NCBI GenBank assembly: GCA_015143295.1
Contig: CM026562.1
Location: forward strand, 3,572,639-3,636,638
Direction: 5' to 3'
DNA: 64,000 nucleotides
Source of the DNA: Tetracentron sinense
Lineage: Eukaryota; Streptophyta; Magnoliopsida; Trochodendrales; Trochodendraceae
Position numbers and translations under genes: made by a program
The notes under the pieces: generated by a model
What the model saw: the letters and a program-made list of their open reading frames with translations, nothing else
The model's database searches: none
What the model was told of the DNA's origin: nothing
Shown: one piece after another, positions 1 through 11,730 of the stretch
Numbering within the stretch: position 1 is the first letter of the stretch
How the letters are laid out: every line of letters begins with the position of its first letter

Positions 1-2627
1 GCGTTCTATGATGTCCTTTTTGAGTTCTTCACATTTAGCATGAAATATCCGTGTAGTCAAATCAGGACGATTTTGTGGCAACTGTCCTGGGAGTAATTCT
101 CTTGTAATTTCTTCCCAAGAAGGATTGCATGTCATTGTTAGGAAAATATCTGGTTTTCCATATTTTTGTACCAATGTCATGGCATCTTGGTAACGATGAT
201 ACATATCTCGAGGGCTTCCAACGAAAGAGGATGGGAGAATGACTCTACGCCCGACTCTATCTGAAACATTTGAATGGGGATAGTGAGACAATATTATTAT
301 ATTTAATTATATATAAGATTATAAACTTAGCATGTAGTCAAACACAAACCTGCACTTGTTTCCCCAGTTTCTATTGCATCTTGTAAACCTTGGTATAGTT
401 CAGATCTAATAACATTCTGATTATTACGTAAGTATCTCAACCTTTGAGTTTCGATCTTGACGTAATTGTCTACAGAATATTGTTGGAAAAGTCGACCTCC
501 TCGTAGGAGAATTGAGGGATTAGAATTCCTAATCTGAAAAACAAATGTGTTAAACTCTAACTTCGTCAATACAACAGTCAAGAATATAAATTATTGGAAA
601 AAGTAAAAAAAGAACCTGAATCATATAGGCGTAATAAGAACGACATGTCAATCTTCGATGTCTTTTATTGTAAACATCTATATCCCAACCATGAGTTCCA
701 TATGGAAGTAAGAGAGGATACTGCAATGGATCATAGTAACCTGCTGTATCTGCTACATTTTGCAGGTGTCCACTCCGTGTTTGTACTATGATATCTCTTG
801 CTTGTTTACCTTCATTATCACCCACATCAGTCAAAATTGCTGCAACTTGTGACACGGTTGGAAGGTTGTATTGAGGATGGCCACGTGAAATTTCTGATCG
901 AATTAATAGTCTACATGTATCTAGATCAGGACGTTGTGCCAATGAGCGGAAGACTTGAACGAATGGGTTGTGAGCATCCAGGATTTGTTTTAACTTTGTT
1001 ACAATTTGAAAATGTAATAAGTTATTTGTTGCTAGCCGATTTTCAACTTCATGCTCAGTGTCATAAATATACATCTGTATATACCTAGGCCTTCTACCAT
1101 CAATGGGTAGTATACTTCCAATTTTATGATATACTACACCTTGAGCACGAAAAGTATATACCCCAGCTCTTCCGCTTGCTAGACTTTTATCGATATTAAC
1201 GCCCATAGATGTGAATGCAAATGCAGAATTATATGATCTAATGTATCGTCTGAAATGAATTGCCTCATCAGAGTCACTGATATATAAATCCAATAATTCT
1301 TGTGGCACTGATGGCGAAGGAATACACACACGTCCGTTGTTGCAGCATAAATCACCAGACTCAAATTGGAATAATTTTGCATCACAATGACTACAAATTC
1401 TAGGCATTGTTAGACTGTTACGATGAACAGTGCCCTCAATATATTGCCGCCCAATAATATGCCGTCTCCTAGGAATTGTGGAGTTAGTTTCATTTCGCTC
1501 ACGTTGGACAAAATCTTGTTGTGTTTATTGGTTAAAGCTTAATATGTGATTTCTATCTGCATATAAAAATTAACATAATGATTGTAATTATGGAAATTTG
1601 CAAGTTTTTGTTATCAATAGTTTGTTCAAAATTTAGTTAGATAGATTATGAGTGAATTATAAATGGGTAAATAGTAAAGATGTGTAAGAATTACTATAGA
1701 CCTTCGGTTTGGTGTTCTTCCATAATGCCTTGAGGAGTAACAAATATATCTTGGTCACCTCGACGTCTACATTGAACATCTGTTGATATGTATGCAAGAG
1801 GTGAGATAAAGACTAAGAAAGTGTACATTAATATTGTTTGGTAGGTGAAAATAAAAAACCAGCAATTTGTGTTACATCATTCCTATAATGAGCAGCATAT
1901 CGATAGCTTTGATCACCTGGATGTTCCCTATGTCGAGCTTGGCGACGCATTTGAGTCAAGCGAGTTCTCCCGTGATGAAGGCTGGATCCGCTTGTAAGAT
2001 CTGGAAATGGCATCCGAGTTGTATTGTGATAATTTTCAGAACCAATCGTATTAGAAATTGATGTTGTTGGAAGTTGACGTGCTTGTTGTCGTATATCACG
2101 TATTCTAATTCTCCCTTGATGAACAATATTTTGAGTAGTAGAATTGCCTAAAGGTGTTGAATTAGAAATGTGTTACTGAACATTTCAATGATTACTTGAA
2201 TGCTATACCGAACAATTGCATAGTTAAATTTGGAAAATAAAATTAAAAAAATAAATAAGTAGACTGTTATATGAGTACCCATTGAAGCCATGTTTGTTCC
2301 AGCTTGATTGGTTTGATTCAATTGGAAATCGTCGGATAATTGTTGTGTACCACTACGTCGATGTAGGAGTACATTTTGTCGATGTTGACGTGATTGTGAT
2401 TCCGACAATATACCAACCAATCGCTCTTGTCGGCGATGGTATGCATTGCGTTGTTGTTCTCTTCGTAGCTGCCTTTGTTCATTATTCAATTGTGACCACC
2501 ATCGATGCCCTCGAATTCTAGATTGTACACGTTCTCTGTGTAAACGACTTCCTTGTAAGGGTTCCGTTATTAAGGGCCTAGCATTATGTCCAAATATTAT
2601 TGGTAGTTCACTCTCTTCATTAGTCAT
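1..2627 (-). CDS. Helitron Rep/helicase, N-terminal half (partial, six exons)
   Basis: Replication initiator/helicase of a Helitron. I read exons on the minus strand at 2627-2279, 2147-1860, 1779-1702, 1514-616, 533-350 and 260-1. All junctions are GT-AG, codon phases match at every junction, and the joined 686 codons contain no stop. Residues 1 to about 120 are Arg/Gln-rich. Around residues 275-300 is the Cys-rich motif (CSHCDAKL then DLCCNNG) typical of Helitron proteins. Around 500-520 comes DPLQYPLLLPYGTHGW, then LLRGGRLFQQY, GSPRDMYHRYQDAM and KPDIFLTMTCNPSW, which mark the Helitron-like N domain just before the HUH nuclease. The HUH motif, the tyrosines and the Pif1-type helicase lie beyond the left edge. 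The lack of stops or frameshifts suggests a young, possibly autonomous copy. The ATG at 2627 is the first in the open frame. Confidence 0.85.
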
Positions 2628-3080
2628 CCTACCTTATATGTAAGGCATAGAAATAATGTGTTCCTCTTATAAGAATGCATGAATACAGTCATGTTTTATC
2701 TATGTGTACGAAAACAATTTAGTTTAATCTTTACTACAATAACAAATGAACATAATAGTATTGCAAAACAGTCCTAATTGAATGGAAACACGGAACATAA
2801 ACATACAATATATAATTAATACATGTATAGATGGATGAAGCCAATTAAATAAGAGTGTAAAGAAATTGCTATTGGAATACCTGTTGAATGCAATTAATAA
2901 ACTTATACGGTCCCCAAATAGATGATCAAATGATTGTTTTCAAAATGATGCACTCTGAATAGTTGAAAAAGATAATTTGACAAACTCACTAATTTACAGA
3001 CTAAACCCTTGTGTGTTAAAGAAAATATTTTATTTGGATTTTGTGCCCTTTTTATAAGCAAATAACAGCTATATTGGTTG

Positions 3081-3272
3081 ACAATTAGGTGTCAATCTCT
3101 ATTTGACCCCATCTTTTAAAAATTCCAATACATAAACTTGTCCTCGTCTCTCGCATCTATGTGAAATCTCTCACATACAATTAGGTGTCATCTCTATTTA
3201 CCAAATCTTTTAAAAATTTCAATACATAAACTTGTCATCGTCTCTCGCATCTATGTGAAATCTCTCACATCT
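3081..3272. repeat. tandem duplication, 96-bp period
   Basis: Two copies starting at 3081 and 3177. Each runs from ACAATTAGGTGTC through a TTTTAAAAATT stretch to CATCTATGTGAAATCTCTCAC. The copies differ by a few substitutions and small indels. Confidence 0.8.
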
Positions 3273-3609
3273 ATGTAAAACTACTATTCATTTTTTGGGA
3301 AAATAAGATTTGCATCCCATGGCAACCAATCTTGTCCCCATCATCATCGCCTCCTCCTACGTGATACCCACCACCACCGACCCAACTTTTAGATTGCCTT
3401 GGCCCAATTATCAGTCAGCATTTATAGTTATGTTGAAGCCGAGATCAATCACTGTTTCCTTCTTGTATTTCCCACTACAACCGTCTCAAGTTTCAGATTG
3501 TGGCCCAATTATAGCGCAGTATTTACAGTTCTAAGAAAATATCCAAAAAATAATTTCGGAAAGTAATCTGGGTTAAGGCAGACCTCGACCAGCTGGGGTT
3601 AAGGCAGAC

Positions 3610-4012
3610 CAAACATACCTCATGCTTTTGGGGTCTAGGCTTAACCGCACCCAAGTACCTAAGTTGGCCAAGCCAAACTATGTTTTTGGCAAGGCTGTGT
3701 GTTACATTCAAACCAAGGTAATTGAGTCATGGCTATCAAAATACCATGTATGCATATGCATTAGCACATTTACCTGTCTATGCATGTATGGATACATTTA
3801 CTCACCGTGTAAAAGGAGAGGTTACCAAGTAAGATAAAAAAGTTAGCAGATCCCTTAGGAGTTTAAGGGTCACATTGTGGGCATAAACAATATAATAGAG
3901 CACGCTCTTTGTAAACAAACTTCCCTATTAATTGATACTCAAACATACCTCAGGCCAATGGGGTCTAGGCCTAACTACGCCCAACTACCTAAGGTGGCCG
4001 ACCCAAACCATG
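3610..4012. repeat. spaced direct repeat (about 65 bp, 340 bp apart)
   Basis: About 3610..3680 and 3948..4012 share the pattern CAAACATACCTCA, then GGGGTCTAGGC, then ACCTAAG-TGGCC, then CCAAAC. The spacing could mean a small LTR-like or TRIM-like element, but I see no primer-binding site, so this is only recorded as a repeat pair. Confidence 0.55.
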
Positions 4013-4190
4013 AATCTGACAACCGATATTGCACAAAGCTTGGCGTTTGTGAGCGACATTAGTCGGTATTTCTAACGTCTCAGCTGGTATATTTATAGAA
4101 GGAGGTGGGCAGTAAGTGGACAATTGTATCGTATCAATGACCCATGCTCTATATGATACTTGAGAAGTTTAGATAACCTTTTTTTTTGGT

Positions 4191-4212
4191 GGGGGGGGGG
4201 GGGGGGGGGGGG
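4191..4212. repeat. G22 homopolymer
   Basis: Uninterrupted run of 22 G after a T9GGT stretch. It is likely length-polymorphic and error-prone in assemblies. Confidence 0.95.
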
Positions 4213-4359
4213 AAGAGAAGTTTAGATATTTCAAAAAGTGGAGATGGCAAAGGGTTAGGTTGAGAACCGACCTGGTGGGCCATCAACATTAACCGACCCG
4301 TATACAAATAGGCAAGAAAGAGTAGGGCTCTAATGATTAACCGTGATTAAGATTCTCTA

Positions 4360-4520
4360 CACCATGGACTTGTCCCAGTGGTTGTGTATCTCCCTTTGGG
4401 GAGGTCTGACTCGAGTTCGAGTCATGGTGTGGCTGTTAATTCGGCAAGGTACATCCTTTTAACACTCACTAATTGTGGTTGAGTTTCATTTAGTCTAATT
4501 CACATAAACTTAAAAAAAAA
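4360..4520 (+). mobile_element. Au-like SINE (tRNA-related)
   Basis: The head CCCAGTGGTTGTGTATCTCC is followed by GGGGAGGTCTGACTC and the B-box-like GAGTTCGAGTC, and the element ends near an A-rich tail at 4511-4520. This resembles the tRNA-derived head of plant Au SINEs. A second, opposite-strand copy lies at 8575..8710. Confidence 0.6.
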
Positions 4521-5020
4521 CCATAGAAGATTATCTCTCAATAATAAAAGATAAAATAAATATATATAATTTTCATCAAAACAATAAAAGAATCAATTTA
4601 TAATAATAAGTCAATCTAACACAAAAAATGATAAACCGTGAACTTTAATTGACATTACAAATGATTATTTGTAAGTTATTCTACATAAGAACTTGGTAAG
4701 AAAATGTAGAGATGAAAATATGAACACTTGCTAGTAGAATGAAAAAGTGCCCCTAGGGAGAGTAAAACCTGAAGGAGATGAAGGAAGGAGTCACGTAATA
4801 TAATTTTGAGGAATCTGTCCAACAAACGGTCTAGATTAAACCTTTGATCTGAAAATAAAAAGAGGAAAATATTAATTTAGCAAAAAATCAAGGAAACATA
4901 AAGAAGATCATAGGGAGTTTTTAAAAATCTAACTGGAGATGATAGCAGTGGTGTGTCTCTATTGAAGAAGGTTTCATGGATGCTCTAGACCATCTGTACG
5001 TAAGCAAGGAAAACACATCG

Positions 5021-5256
5021 TTAAGCATTTCAGATTTGTGACAATAATCGGGAAACAAAATACAGGAGAAGAAGAACAGAGAAGAGATGAAGAAGAAGGA
5101 AGAACAGAGAAGAAATATTATGAGAAAAATTACCATTGTTAAGCATTTCAGATTTGTAACAATAATCGGGAAAAAAAATACAGGAGAAGAAGAACACAGA
5201 AGAGATGAAGAAGAAGGAAGAACAGAGAAGAAATATTGTGAGAAAAATTACCGTAT
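5021..5256. repeat. purine-rich tandem duplication, 118-bp period
   Basis: Two nearly identical units start at 5021 and 5139. Each begins TTAAGCATTTCAGATTTGT and runs through a GAAGAAGAAC-type purine tract to GAGAAAAATTACC. The reading frames across it are only products of the purine tract. Confidence 0.9.
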
Positions 5257-5547
5257 TGGGATGCTTTACTTTTGGTTTGATCCAATATCTAGGGAATACA
5301 TCATTTGAATCAAATGAGGAAACACATAGGGTACAGAGCGTGAGGGAAGAACAAAGATGAAGAGAGCACGATGGTAAAACCGAAATGTTTCAAAAAAGAG
5401 ATAATGAAAATTCTGTTAAGAAATGTGGGAAAAGAATGGTGAGATAGTTATTAGGTTTAGAGAGAAGTGAGGTGGATGAGACACGTAATAGTAGAAACTG
5501 TCATGTGTGGTATATTAAAGATTTTAAGGCTTTGAAAATTCAATCAA

Positions 5548-5583
5548 CGTTTTACCCTCCAATTCTCTTTATAGTAGTAGAGA
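5548..5583 (-). other. Helitron 5' terminus
   Basis: On the minus strand the sequence is host A, then TCTCTACTACTATAAAGAGA, then ATTGGAGGGT. The 5'-TC and the TCTnTACTAnTATAAAnnGAATTGG consensus are hallmarks of plant Helitron 5' ends. Confidence 0.8.
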
Positions 5584-5674
5584 TGAAAATAAATTTAAAA
5601 AGATCTATAATTATGCAAGTATAAAATATTTCTGTTATTAGTGAGTATAAATACCCAAAGATTTTAAAGCCTGG

Positions 5675-6526
5675 GAGGGGCGGAGCCAGGTGGGGGGCCT
5701 ATGGGGGCACGTGTCCCCACTTAACTTTTAAAAATTTAGATTTTGTTTTTATTGTTTTAGGGTATAGCATGGCTATGGGGCAGGTGTACCCTAAACTTGG
5801 AAAAAAAAATTGTGAGTTGAAACATATTCAATCGCGATTGAACTTGGCCCATAGGTCAACATGTGTCCCTTTTAACTCCCGTTAACTATGGTTAAGATTC
5901 ACAAACACTTATGGTTCAATAATCTAACATTTGTTTTTAGGAAAAAAATTTAGCCCTCATGGTTGAAAGTTCTTAACTAGAATTTAAAGGGGGTTATGTA
6001 AGTGAGATTGAATTATCCAAATTCAATTGCAATTGGATATGAACCGGACTCATGTTTTTTATACTAAGTTGTTTAAATATTTATTATTTAATTAGTCATA
6101 ATCATAATAATCATAAGACAAGAGGTCATTTGTCTCCTAAAAAAATTACATTATATTATTTAATATGGCATAGATCTGGGGCAAGGGACCAACCGCCTCC
6201 TAAGCTTTAGAAAATAAGATATATCTTTTATATTATTTTATTTAATTTCTTAATTGGCCATATAGCCATGAGGCAAGGGGACGCTGCCTTGTAAACAAGG
6301 AGAAACAATACTCATAAGATATGTAAAAAATATATGTCCGAAACAGCCCAAGAACTTAGTAGTCAAAAAAAAAAAAATTTAGGGGCTATTCCCCCGAACC
6401 CCATCCCCTACACCCATAATATTTCATACCTTGCTAATTTTTCTTCACAAAATCTGTCCACAATTACAACTATTTTAATCAACCATGAGTGCCACCAACT
6501 ACTAGAAAATCTTGGCTCCGCCCCTG
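5675..6526. mobile_element. hAT-like non-autonomous element with GGGGCGGAGCC ends
   Basis: The left end reads AGGGGCGGAGCCAGG and the right end CTTGGCTCCGCCCCT, an inverted repeat of about 15 bp. The ends match the family confirmed by a target duplication at 46791..47091. I do not find a clear 8-bp duplication here, so the copy may be old or the outermost bases altered. Inside, about 5840-6050, lies a member of the GGTTAAG foldback family. The reading frame near 6334 is a by-product of the internal sequence, not a gene. Confidence 0.6.
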
Positions 6527-6778
6527 TGCACCTTAGTAAGGCCTACGAGCATTTTTTGTTATTGTAAATGAGAACGTTGATTCCATGCTTCCTACCATTA
6601 GATTTTATCCATTATTCATTCATGTGATATAAATGATTTTTGAGTCAGACCCGAAATGAAATTTTTGTCCCTCATAACGGATAGACTACCCCTCATCTCT
6701 TTTTGGTTGATTTTAGTTTTTCTCTAAATATACCTAAAATTTTAACATTAAATGATTATTTTCTCTTCATATAGAACT
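6527..6778. other. AT-rich spacer, nothing recognised
   Basis: No gene, RNA or repeat structure could be supported here. Confidence 0.5.
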
Positions 6779-6812
6779 AGTGGGCGGCACTGCGATGCAC
6801 GTGAGAGAGAGG
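6779..6812 (-). mobile_element. degenerate Helitron 3' end
   Basis: The reverse complement ends in ATCGCAGTGCCGCCCACTAG followed by T, a decayed hairpin upstream of CTAG/T. It closely matches the 3' end of the small Helitron at 29961..30240. I could not find the matching 5' end to the right. Confidence 0.4.
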
Positions 6813-7089
6813 GGAAGGAGAGAGACTGAAAAGAGACACCCTAGTGAGCTATTTTGGAAAAAAAATTAAGGAATATTTTATATATAGAAACTTGAGGGAC
6901 ATTTTGAATATAAAAAAATAGTGAAAGGCACATTGGTTGGTTGGTAATAGAAATATGACCTTAGAACATTTTGAGAATTAAAAAGCTTTAGGAGCATTTT
7001 GGGTATAGCAAAGAAAGGGGTGGGTGAGGCCTTGACGAAACGTTCTTCTTTCGGAGCGTTTTGCCAAGAGAGCGAGGAGTCCAGTCATG

Positions 7090-7310
7090 CCACTGAGGTC
7101 GCCATGTGTCCCTTTTAACACTCCTTAACTATGGTTAAGATTCACCCAGGCCTAGGGTTCACCCACTATTCCTTGGTTTTAGAAAAAAGATGGAAAAAAA
7201 TTTAACCCTAGGAAATAGTGAATTTTAACAAATATTTTTAAAAAATTAATATTTTTTATCTAAAAATCAAGGATAAAGGGGTGGGTGAATCATAACCATA
7301 GCATGTGTCT
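7090..7310. mobile_element. foldback MITE of the GGTTAAG family
   Basis: The left arm has CATGTGTCCCTTTTAACACT, then CTTAACTATGGTTAAGATTC and a CCTTGGTTTTAGAAAAAA inner part; the inverted right arm has CTAAAAATCAAGGATAAAGG and GGTGGGTGAATCATAACCAT. It is one of at least eight related copies in the window. Confidence 0.7.
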
Positions 7311-8060
7311 CTTTTGACACCGCTTAACTATGGTTAAGATTAACCTATCCCTAAAGTTCACCCACCTATTTTTGGTTTTTAGAAAAAATATTAATTTTTT
7401 TAATCCTGGTTAAAATTCAATGGCGACCCTAGTGGCGTACCCGGCCGTAGGGAATTTCATGTCTACTATTTTATAGATGGGTCCTGATACTTTGCACGCA
7501 TGCATTCTGCCCAGTGGAGTGCGTGTGCACCTACTGACCGCCATATATCTACCTAATGTAAAGTTAATAAAAAATATTTTTATTTTTTTCTAAAAACCAA
7601 GATTAAATGGATAAACTGTAGGGGTGAGTGACTCTTAACCACAATTTATGGGTGTTAAAAGGGACACGTGACATCCCGTGGAGACATGCAATCATCCATT
7701 TTCCCTTTCTTAATTGTGGTTAAGCTTAACGAATGTAAAATTAATATTTTTTTTACAGTTTATTCTAAAAACTAAAGTTAGATAGATGAATCCTAGGGTT
7801 GAGTGAATCTTAACCACTGTTTATTGGTGTTAAAAGTGACATGTTGCATCCCATGAAGGCATGCGATCCTCCATTTTCCTTCTTAATCGTGATTAAACTT
7901 AATTAATGTAAAGTTAATATTTTTTATATATTATTTTTAAAAACCAAGGTTAAATAGATAATCCTAGGGGTGAGTGAATCTTAACCCCAGTTTATGGGTG
8001 TTAAAAGAGGCACGTGGCAGGCCGCGGTTAAACTTAATTAATGTAAACTTAAGCAAATCA
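7310..8060. repeat. tandem array derived from the GGTTAAG MITE (about 170-bp period)
   Basis: After a left MITE arm at 7310-7440, the right-arm sequence GAGTGAATCTTAACC..GGGTGTTAAAAG..GACACGTG recurs about every 170 bp (near 7630, 7800 and 7970). The copies are separated by linkers of the type CATGC-ATCCTCCATTTTCC followed by GTTAAGCTTAA. The head-to-tail order shows that a MITE fragment was amplified in tandem. Confidence 0.7.
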
Positions 8061-8574
8061 CTCAATCACATTTATATCTTATATAAACGGTTATGATAAA
8101 GGTAATTTGGGAATTACCAAAAATAGGCTACCTTTATGAGGGGTAAATATATTAAAGAGTAAGGGGTAGTATGGGAATTAAGTATAAACTTTTTTTTTTG
8201 GTTCAATCACATTGTTTTGTCTTAGGTAAATGATTGTAATAAGGGTAAATTTGGAATTATCAAAAAATCAGGCTACCATTTTTACCAACGTATTCTCATT
8301 ATATATAGTAATAGATAATAGGTTAAACAACATTCCTGTAAACTGTAGCCACTTGGGATATTTTTGTTTTTGTCTTTTTTATTCAAGATATATGGTTTGG
8401 CTGCAACCCCGATTAGTATGGTTAGTTTTTGTTTTAGGTTAGTGAAACTGGATATATTAACCATCACACCCTCTAGGGACTTGATCCGATCAAAGGTGTG
8501 GTATACTACATAACCAAATGGGGCAAGCATAGCTTCCATATAGTCACTCAAGAGTTTTTTTTTGGTAGGCAGCT

Positions 8575-8710
8575 ATATCATTTATTTTTATGTTAAGGGT
8601 TAGGGTAGGGGATTAGAACTCAAGGTGGGCACTAAACGGCCACACCAAGACTCGAACATGAGTCACACCTCTGCAAAGAGATGCACTACCACATCCCGGT
8701 GTGTGGAAGA
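8575..8710 (-). mobile_element. Au-like SINE, second copy
   Basis: The reverse complement reads GGGATGTGGTAGTGCATCTC, then GAGGTGTGACTCATGTTCGA and GTCTTGGTGTGGCCG. This is the same head layout as the copy at 4360. A T9 tract lies just to its left. Confidence 0.55.
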
Positions 8711-8783
8711 AGCTTTTGTCTCACATCCAAAAGGGGTAATACATTTGATTCGGGCCAAAAAAAAAACAAAGCAGTAATAGGCG

Positions 8784-8910
8784 TATCTAAGATGTCCATT
8801 TGCAAACCTAAGGCTAGTCATCATTGGTCCATGCCCCCCTCTTAAATACTCACCAACTGGCATTGACCAATGAGGTCGATCCATAGGTTTGCAAATGGAT
8901 ATCTTAGGTA
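8784..8910. mobile_element. short foldback MITE
   Basis: The inverted arms TATCTAAGATGTCCATTTGC and AACCTA on the left, and TAGGTTTGCAAATGGATATC and TTAGGTA on the right, enclose about 70 bp that includes CATTGGTCCATGCC. No gene lies within it. Confidence 0.7.
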
Positions 8911-11683
8911 TGTTAACTATTTCCCAAAAAAAAAAAAAAAACTATTTCAGCCCATGTGGTATTAAGGCCAACGATAGGACTCCGGAGTCCAATCTAACAC
9001 TAAAATGTTAGGTAGCATGACAATACCACCTATCATCTTCTCCTACTAACACCCATTAACTATCACAACCCCAAAATGCTAGGTAGGGTGACTATACCAA
9101 ACTATCTTCATCCCGAATTAACAGTCTAAACACGCATTAAATATCACAACCCAATTTTCTTTGGGCACTCAAAAAAAAAAAAAAAAACTACACAGTAGCA
9201 AAGGAGCATAGAAATCGAGATATCTCACAACTCCATAATTACTTCTCAAAGGAGCACCATAAAACCATTTCATTACTTCTCACAGGAGCACCACAAAACC
9301 ATTGCATTATTGCGTATGCCCGATACGCAATGAGATTCACGGCTTCCTCTCACATTTACTTCACAATTTTTTAGCTTTATCACCCTTCTCTTTGAGCACA
9401 TACAATTTATTTCTCTAAGATCCCGTTTTGGAATGTTTATATTTTAGGTCTATTTGTCTTTATGTTTATTTCAAGTAGACATTTTCACCTAGTAGATCAT
9501 TTGGTAATGCGTCTACTTGCAATAGAAAAAAGACATAAAATGTCTAAATCAAAATTTCAAATTAATGGAGATTTTAGAAAAAGACGTATTCGTCTCTTGC
9601 GGGTAGATGACGAATTAAATTTTCGTCATTTATTTACTTTTTTGACCCTTTACATATTGCTTTATTCCATTCCAAATCCACTCTTAAACGAAATGGAGAT
9701 CTCTTCTTCTCAATGCTCTCTTCTTCTCCATTCCTTCTATTGATGTCGGTAGTTCTGCTGCACCAACTGCTACCGCTAGCTGTTGCTGCTTGCTCCCCTG
9801 GCAATGCCCTCTTCTTCTTCTTCTCTTATCCTTCCTATCTTCTCTTCTCTAGTCTTTATTTATTCATTTCTTTTACTTTTTTACCTAGACCCTGGAGATT
9901 TATGAAATTTTAGCTTTTTACCTCATTAGGGCAAGGTGAGGTTTTAGAGGAAGGAGCAGGTCTTGAAACACTCTTGTTTTCCCTAACTGTTAGGGCCTCT
10001 CTCAAAGCTGAAGCTCTCCATAGATGTCTAGATGCTTGGGTGTAAATGTTTTGATATTTGACTCAATTTGGTAAGAAACACCCAACTCAAGAATACTCCC
10101 ACTATTTATTCTCTTTTTCTCCCTTTGGTTGTACCATTGGTCTTCTTCAGTTTCAACCCCATACAAACCAAAAGCAAGAAGAAAAAAAACACAGAATCTC
10201 AATCCCCACCTCAATCATGGCTGAGAAGAAACATACTAAGTCAGAGGAAGAAGAGAAGAAACTCCCTATTTTACTGTTATAAAGATTTTACTTTATAGGG
10301 TCTTGATTCTTGTTCTTGTCAAGCCCATGGAACCTGGGTTTTAGAGCAATCGAACCACATGTAGATATAGAACTAAATGAGGGTGATACATGGTTGTGTG
10401 GGTTTACCCTTCTAGCACCCTAGCGGTTACCTTAGATCTGATGTTCATGTGTGTGTGTGTTTAGATTACCTCTTCAACCAAAAACAAAATTGAGGGTGAT
10501 ACATTAAGATTGAATGCCTCGACCAGGATAGATATACTGCATTGGTGACCTTTAAGCCATGCATTCAATATGAATAACCCATTAATTAGCATCACCATTA
10601 GTTGCATTTCTACCTGAATCAGTCAACTCCTAAACAAGGAGTCTATGAGGTCACTGAAACTCTTACAAGGCCTCAAGGGGACTATAACTGGGTGAATTTT
10701 CTAACTTGATCATAGGTCAATTCAAACCTCAAAATAGTTATTCTGACCTATGGCAAAAAGGGAAATGACTAAGGAAATAGGGTTAAGAGCACAACAAGAA
10801 TTTTGAAAATACCAAGGAATGACTGCCATTTAGCGTTTGTCATATTCGACTCGAAAAGTTGTTTCCCATTTAGGCCAATGGCCTTTCCTTTATATAGGAT
10901 TTTTGTTTTGGGACTGAGTAATTGTAGTTCCTTATAATGGACACATTAATTGTTTGTAACACTTTGCCTCATTTAATATAACAATGCCTTTGGCATTTAT
11001 TGTATTTAACGCTTTTGCATTTATTGTGTTGAAACAATTACTCTTATTTCCTCGGGTGTCTTACGACGACTTTTTACTCGTCAAAAGTTCAAAGTGGATT
11101 GATGAGGGTGGCCTCACATTTTACGTGATAACACACTCCTCTAGCAATAAACCTCTTTCCCTCCAATCATTAAATCTCTTTTTTTTTACCATTTTTTATG
11201 TTTTGCAAACAATATTCCTTCAAAGGCGCATAAGTTTTTGGTTTAAAGGCATTTGCCAAAATGTGGACATCGTGATAACCCATATAAGTTAAAGGCGTTA
11301 TGGACGAACTCGAAGGTGCATTAAATATTCATGAAGAAACTTATTATTGTCATGTCATTAAGATTTTGCTTCATTTCATTTCATGGCAGATGTGAAAAAT
11401 GACCCATCAACATTAGCCCCTTGTCTGAGAACTCACTTTGTATGATGTATCGAAGACACGCCTTTCTCTCTGTACTCAGAAATTTTTTAAAGAAATTTTG
11501 AAATTTTTGCCTATTGAAATTAGCATTTAATGCTCGTATTTCTCGAGACGTGACATCTGTCAACATGCGACATTTGACATGCCACCTTCATTTAATGCAT
11601 ATGACTGTTTTGTCATCATGACTGACAGCGTGTCAATCAACGAGTGCCTTTTCATATCCCGTCATTTGGTCTTCCTGCCTTTT
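8911..11683. other. AT-rich spacer without recognisable genes
   Basis: I see poly(A) stretches (8924-8940, 9170-9187), a short GT run near 10449, and reading frames of 60-100 codons without family resemblance. Several of these frames start at TTG or CTG rather than ATG. Confidence 0.5.
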
Positions 11684-11694
11684 GTCTATATATT
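11684..11694 (+). promoter_or_regulatory. possible TATA box of the plant mobile domain relic
   Basis: CTATATATTTG lies about 50 bp before the open stretch at 11731, in a pyrimidine-rich leader. The placement is suggestive only. Confidence 0.3.
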
Positions 11695-11730
11695 TGAGTT
11701 TTCTGTTCATTTCCTCTCACCCATTCTTAC

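Larger units (their letters stand above)
2628..5547. other. Helitron leader region, no host gene seen
   Basis: AT-rich stretch between the first Rep exon and the Helitron 5' terminus. It contains no convincing gene; reading frames are short and in unrelated phases. It holds a 96-bp tandem duplication, a spaced direct repeat, a G22 tract, an Au-like SINE and a 118-bp purine-rich tandem duplication, each listed separately. The Rep promoter should lie here, but I cannot place it with confidence. Confidence 0.5.
1..5583 (-). mobile_element. Helitron, 5' part (continues beyond the left edge)
   Basis: Rolling-circle transposon read on the minus strand. Its right boundary at 5583 is a canonical plant Helitron 5' end: the reverse complement of 5564..5583 reads TCTCTACTACTATAAAGAGA and is preceded by a host A, as expected for insertion between A and T. 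The N-terminal half of a Rep/helicase protein lies at 1..2627 on the same strand. The 3' hairpin and CTRR end would lie left of the window. About 3 kb separates the terminus from the first coding exon, and that stretch holds short repeats, a SINE and a homopolymer. The terminus and the gene agree in strand and order; whether all 3 kb belongs to one element is inferred. Confidence 0.85.

Noticed and set aside
4191..4212. G22 tract as a quadruplex regulatory element
   Set aside because: An uninterrupted homopolymer next to a T run is best explained by slippage; there is no promoter nearby.
5087..5308. Charged KKEEQRR-type frame as a small protein
   Set aside because: It comes from the 118-bp purine-rich tandem duplication and has no homologous features.
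10984..11292. 102-codon hydrophobic frame
   Set aside because: AT-rich chance frame with no signal-anchor logic or family resemblance.
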